Shown here: positions 59,241 through 64,000 of the stretch, piece after piece
Numbering within the stretch: position 1 is the first letter of the stretch
Layout of the letters: every line of letters starts with the position of its first letter
NCBI GenBank assembly: GCA_025267735.1
Contig: CM046299.1
Span: 12,050,232-12,114,231, forward strand
DNA length: 64,000 bases
From: Mactra quadrangularis
Lineage: Eukaryota > Mollusca > Bivalvia > Venerida > Mactridae
Direction of reading: 5' to 3'
Position numbers and translations under genes: made by a program
Notes under the pieces: generated by a model
The model's input: only the letters and a program-made list of their open reading frames with translations
Databases searched by the model: none
What the model was told of the DNA's origin: nothing

Positions 59241-59499
59241 AGTGAGTTATTATCAAAATACTGATATCAGAATTAAGAGTGTATCATATGTTGAAATTGA
59301 AAAAAAAAACTATTAAGTGGGTGGGGTTACTAAATATATAGCAAAAATATCCATAAATTCATGATAATTTTTATATTTTGCAAGAGATGCCTCATGTATA
59401 TAAACATGGCTGCGGAAGGTATAAAACACTGAACAAAATAGACATCTAGAATGAAATGAAAACATTTATCGTAACATTGAAACATCCTATAAATCTGGG

Positions 59500-60003
59500 C
59501 CCGGTTTCACGAAAGCTGTCATAACTTAAATAAATTTAAGATTGTCTTAAATATTTTGGCCGTAACTATGAGTATCTTACAAAATGTTTTAAGTGGATTT
59601 CACGAAGCCTTTCTTACTTAAGTATAAATTAAGGGTTGATATAAGCGACCCGAACTTAAACCAACAAAATTACCTTAGAGTACTAAATGTCCAATGCGTT
59701 CAATTGATCGACTCTATAGCGTAAACGGTTAGACAATTGACCTGGAAACATTGTTTTTGTCTGGCATAGGTTCGAACCCTGAATGTTTATTTTCTTTCAC
59801 TGTTGGTCCATTTTTGGAACGATGTTCTGAACATCGTTCCAGAGTTAACAAACCGTAATTTCAGCTCCAAGCATTGAATCTAAGTTAAAACCCCGATCAA
59901 CTCCGCATATCATTACTGCAAAATTTGATTCGGATGTTTTCGGCTAGTATATTATCCTGATAATCGCTTGCTACTTATTTCCATAGATTTGATTTTTCAT
60001 CCG
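59500..60003. repeat. CCCGGTTTCACGAA repeat and unassigned sequence
   Basis: Starts GGGCCCGGTTTCACGAAAGC, with a second TTTCACGAAGCC about 100 bp on. TTAAG/CTTAA words are scattered between, as in a small foldback element. A tRNA-like fragment follows (B-box-like GGTTCGAACCC near 59770). The rest is unassigned. Confidence 0.4.
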
Positions 60004-60200
60004 GCAATAGAGCAACATGATACGGTTTACTGCTGGTATGACTAAAATACGCAATAGATAGAGAATTAGGGGCAAAATGGACGAAATGCAGTCAGTAGCG
60101 AATAGAGCAATATGATACGGTTTACTGCAGATATGACTAAAACACGCAATGGAGAATTAGGGGCAAAATGGACGAAAGCAGTCAGTAGCGAAATGAAGTT
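60004..60200 (+). repeat. Two-copy tandem repeat of about 97 bp
   Basis: AATAGAGCAACATGATACGG ... GGGGCAAAATGGACGAAATG ... CAGTCAGTAGCG is repeated almost exactly from about 60101. A third degenerate unit begins near 60240. It is non-coding; 60360-61020 is unassigned. Confidence 0.65.
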
Positions 60201-61024
60201 TTAATTGTTAAATAACTTTTTGGGCGTTAATATATTATCAGCAATAAAACAACAGAATATGACTTAAATACGCAATGGAGAATGCTGCGCAAATGGACAA
60301 AATAGACATTGGCGAATCGGAGATTTAACTGTATAAATCCAGTGTTCTGTCTAAATCGTACCATTGCGCAAATGCACCCTTATGTATACAAATGACATAA
60401 TGTCAAACGTCTATTGGGCCCGTCGGGCGCCAAAAATATGGCTATTTGCCTATATCAGACCAGGGACTAAATATGTTCGTGTCTCTAATCGATCAGGCTT
60501 TTGACGACTTTTCGTTTATTCTGTGCCCGTCCGTCTCTTTAAACCCATTTCGTTAAATAGTTTTAGAAAGAAGAAGAAATAGTTCTAGTCGTGTTAGAGA
60601 CAAACATAATTAAATTTCACATAGTTTGAGCGACTGTACAGATATTGAAGACAAAAATGTTCATTTGACATCGAATACTGTACATATGCAATAATTTCAA
60701 AATCGATGGTTTTCCAATCGATGGAATGGCAGTAAACGACCACAGCGATTGACTAGTTTACAGAATAATTAAAACGATAGATTCGATAGTAAAGTTCCAA
60801 AGATTACGCGATGCAGACTGCAGGTGTCCGATTAATTTAAGAAGATAAGTTCTCTCGCATACAATTCACAGGCTGCCGTCACAAAACAGTCCCCCACCCC
60901 AAAAAAAATTTTTTTATACACACACAGTATGTAATGTAAAACAACAGGTCGAAGGCTGAACGAAACACATGAGAAAATAGGGAGTTACAATTGTGTTGCG
61001 TTCATCCTTCAAAATCATATATAA

Positions 61025-61330
61025 TTATAATTTTATTTATGTATTTTAGGCAAAATGCCCATGTGCATCATAATATATAGCTACATATATTTTACAGGTT
61101 TAACATACATACAAGTATCAATATCAAAATCAACATACATTCAAACATATAATTATATGTAAAGTAAGCCTCCAGACATTCCTACATACATTCATCATAA
61201 ACTCATATATATGCATTCATGTATAGTCTCATGCATAAAGTCATATAATAACACATAAATGTACATGTTTACTTTCATACAGAAACACTTTCATGTCTGC
61301 TCTCATACATACGTTCACTCACACACACCC

Positions 61331-61425
<95 letters not shown>

Positions 61426-62414
61426 TACATTCACCCATACATACAAAAATACAAACAAATAATGTTGCACTGCAGTAGCATTAAATGAGCATACAAACAT
61501 GCAAGCATATTGAGTGGTGATAGTTTTTACAAATATAATATTGATCTAAATAGTATTTCAATACAATATGACTGAGGTTCGATTAGATATTATTTTATTA
61601 TACATGTAATATGATTATAATAAAGAATCTCTAAGTTCAAAACTTTTAAAAATAAAAACAGACAAGTTACGTTGAGTTTTTTACTACTAGTTTGTAATAA
61701 TTCCTTAAATTTAATAATATTTGCATGTCTCCAATAAAATTTTGGAATATATTTTTTTCTAAGTTCTCTATATAAGGAGCATTCAAGTACAAAATGGTAT
61801 TCGTCCTCTAGTGTGTTACAAGAAAGACATTTTCGATCATGGACAGGTATAGCATTAGGCTTCATCCACCTACCAACTTCAATATTTAAACGATGTGAAG
61901 ATACCCTTAATTTAGTGAGCGTTTTTCTATATTTGCTTATGTTAATAAAGTCTAAGTATGATTGAAATTTAAATTCAGCAAATAATATGTATGTTAAGGA
62001 TCTGCTTGAATTATCAATATCATTATACCAGCTTTGTAAGTATTGATCTTTAATTCTTGTCTTTAAAAGATATAAAAACACTTTATCATCACCAACTGAT
62101 TGATTAATCCATACTTCACTGAAACCCAGTCTATCAAGTATATTCTTAACATTTCTTGCCCATGAATTTTTGTTTGGGTATAAATCCATATCGTTTAGCA
62201 TCATTTTATATACTAGTTTTATATATCTATTATCATCTGTGTTAATTATTTTTAACCAGTATCTAATAGTATTACAAATTAATTTATTACGAAGTGGGAT
62301 CTTCCCTAATTCACCATATACAAATGTGTTTTGAGTTTGTTGTTTGATACCTAATAAATGTTTATAAAACTTTAAGTTTATTCTATCAACTTCTTTCGTG
62401 CTATATACACACAC
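61025..62414 (-). pseudogene. 3' end of a CR1/L2-like LINE
   Basis: A 270-codon minus-strand frame (62400-61590) encodes the region downstream of reverse transcriptase in CR1/L2-type LINEs: FYKHLLGIK, VYGELGKIPL, WARNVKNILDRLGFSEVW, RVSSHRLNIEVGRW and a C-terminal CLSCNTLEDEYHFVLECSLY zinc-like motif. The RT palm is missing, so the copy is 5' truncated. A long 3' UTR with the (CA)n tract follows, ending in GGGCATTTTGCCTAAAATAC and an AT-rich tail. This frame has no stop, so the insertion is fairly young. Confidence 0.75.
61318..61427. repeat. (AC)n microsatellite in LINE 3' UTR
   Basis: About 45 AC units with a few CC/CT interruptions at the borders. CATACA-type words extend the low-complexity zone on both sides. 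Confidence 0.95.
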
Positions 62415-63429
62415 ATATATTTATAGTAAAGGTATGCTACTGGTCAACTCAGAAACCAAGAAAAAAATGACCGATCTTATTCAACGGGCTCTTGTGTTTT
62501 TATTTCTTGGTCGATTTTCAAAAACTTGGTCTTATTTATCAAACAAATGCTTAATTTTTCGATTGCATATAAAAGCTTATTAATGAAAAGCAAATGAAGA
62601 AAGTTATCTGACGTTAAACAGGAAAAAACGTTTAATCGTACCCTATCTGATCTACCAAAAACCCGTTTCCTTCCCGAACGTAACACATAAATGTGCCAGT
62701 GGAACTCCGATAAAAATGAACTAAAACAGAGAAAATAATATTTAAAGTCACTAGCCTCTCTCACAGTGGTCTAAGACAAATCATTTGATCACTATCATAA
62801 ATTTCCTTGGCTTGCCGTGAGTTTTTTCCGTAAAACGGCATGAGTTCGGTTTTAGCCTAGACTTCTTTCTCAAAATGGAACAATTGTTGCATGACATAAT
62901 CATAAAGTGTCTAGTTAACATGTGCATACTTTAAGTCAATTAAGATATCAAAATGAAAATAGATGTGCTAATTCATTGATGGTACGTCTTCTTAAATTTG
63001 AAGGGACGTTACTATGGACTAATGTTATAGCAGTTCTGCCTCTTTAATATGTATATGAATTGGTTTATTATTCTTTGACTGATTTATTTGTTTGATAAAG
63101 TAAGATAAACCTTGCAATTAGCAAATTACTCGAAAAGTCTAGTTCTATCCTTGGACTGCTCTTGTTAAATTCTATTAATTGTTACTTCATACATTATTTT
63201 ATAGATAATATTGCTGCAAAAGTTTGATTTTTTACATAACTATAATCTTTATTTATTAAATCAGTTCAGGACATCGTTCCTCCAGCACTCCAGTGCTTTG
63301 ATTTTTATTTTTGTCAATCATTTGTGTTTTCCTATTATGCACAATTATCTTACCTTTACTTCATTGCCGTACTTGTGGAGTATAGTATTTTTCGAGTTAC
63401 AATATTGTGCAACAGTGAAGATTGAATAA
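62415..63429. other. Unassigned non-coding stretch
   Basis: Short frames on both strands (62398-62764, 63211-63429) lack motifs and overlap. Nothing is supported. Confidence 0.35.
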
Positions 63430-63871
63430 TAGGCTGTGGATCGTTGAGCAAGTGGCGATCCGATCCAAACCACGATTCATGTGTAGCGATTCCATATCGA
63501 ACCACGAATCACTTGTTAATGGAGAAGCATACATAATTCATGTAATAACAAAAATAAGTGAAAAATTACAGAAGCTTTTGCTATAAGAAAACCATGTACT
63601 TCAAACATTTATATTACCAGGCGTTTTACGGGAATTTGCAGTGATAACGATTTGTTTAAATCAATGTGCATCAATTGAAATTTTGACACAACCCCTGCAT
63701 AAATTAATGTTTTCATTAGTAGTACGACTAGATTTCAGTGGTAATTAAGCTGAAAATGTTTTTTATTGTTTCCAAAAATAGATCACGATCCGACGATTTC
63801 TGACATGACGAATATTCGTACTCGATTTTCTGGTCGAGATCGCGAATACCCGAGTACTCGCCGCAGTCCTA
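63430..63871. mobile_element. hAT-like MITE with perfect 8-bp target duplication
   Basis: TTGAATAA lies on both sides (63422-63429 and 63872-63879). Ends are TAGGCTGTGG and CCGCAGTCCTA (imperfect inverted repeats). GATTCG/CGATCC and ACGAAT words cluster near both ends. No coding capacity. 63880-64000 is unassigned. Confidence 0.65.
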
Positions 63872-64000
63872 TTGAATAATAAGTGATAAGTAGGTAATTA
63901 GTGGAGGATATCAGGGTATAGTTATAAGATTCAAACGAAATTTCATATCTTTTGGGCCATTATCTAAGTTTAGAGACGAGCTAATTTGGATAACAAAAAC

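Larger units (their letters stand above)
46678..59499 (+). repeat. Segmental duplication copy B of the SRCR upstream region
   Basis: Collinear with copy A (22386-28345) through blocks at 46678-47340, 50105-50235, 50980-52218, 54006-54195, 55421-56885 and 59240-59499. The intervals between blocks are insertions specific to B. Homology stops at AAATCTG (59499), where GGGCCCGGTTTCACG-type sequence begins. In copy A that point is about 90 bp before the signal-peptide exon. No SRCR coding sequence follows up to 64000. Confidence 0.8.

Noticed and set aside
61259..61478. Thr/His-rich frames
   Set aside because: Direct translation of the (AC)n microsatellite in the LINE 3' UTR.

Overview
The window is nuclear DNA of an AT-rich animal genome. 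It holds one convincing host gene, an intron-containing scavenger-receptor cysteine-rich (SRCR) gene on the + strand, set in a dense mosaic of transposable elements. The organism is probably a lophotrochozoan and most likely a bivalve mollusc. That is inference, from the spliced secreted SRCR gene with group-A cysteines, the tRNA-derived SINEs with '...GGCGTTAAACCCAA' tails, the hAT-type MITEs, and the LINE and Gypsy-like protein families. No bacterial operons, rRNA genes, intact tRNA genes or CRISPR arrays were seen.

Layout. 1-12.6 kb: scattered MITEs (hAT-like, Harbinger-like), SINEs and a 36-bp satellite (5.5-6.2 kb). 12.6-16.0 kb: a 3.4-kb inverted-repeat element peppered with GTTACGGA motifs. 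16.8-21 kb: relics related to the SRCR intron and to a medium-copy repeat (R1). 21.5-30.6 kb: the SRCR locus, with a TATA box and non-coding first exon at about 26.0 kb, a signal-peptide exon at 28.46 kb and the main coding exon at 29.25-30.29 kb. 30.3-33.3 kb: MITEs and foldbacks. 33.6-35.5 kb: a degenerate I/Nimb-like LINE with reverse transcriptase and RNase H. 37.6-44.5 kb: a degenerate Gypsy-like retrotransposon on the minus strand (gag, RT, RNase H, integrase, acidic tail) carrying a nested hAT element. 46.5-59.5 kb: a second copy of the SRCR upstream region (promoter, exon 1, intron sequence), inflated by extra insertions and ending about 90 bp before the coding exon would begin. 61.0-62.4 kb: the 3' end of another LINE. 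63.4-63.9 kb: a hAT-like MITE.

The two copies of the SRCR upstream region (A about 21.5-28.3 kb, B about 46.5-59.5 kb) are the organising feature. Each carries insertions the other lacks, so several elements can be defined against an empty site with visible target-site duplications. No system of cooperating genes is visible. The strongest unexplained signals are (1) a 3' tail shared by one LINE and three SINE families, (2) a duplicated promoter plus 5'UTR exon without its coding part, and (3) the GTTACGGA-studded inverted-repeat element and its short relatives.
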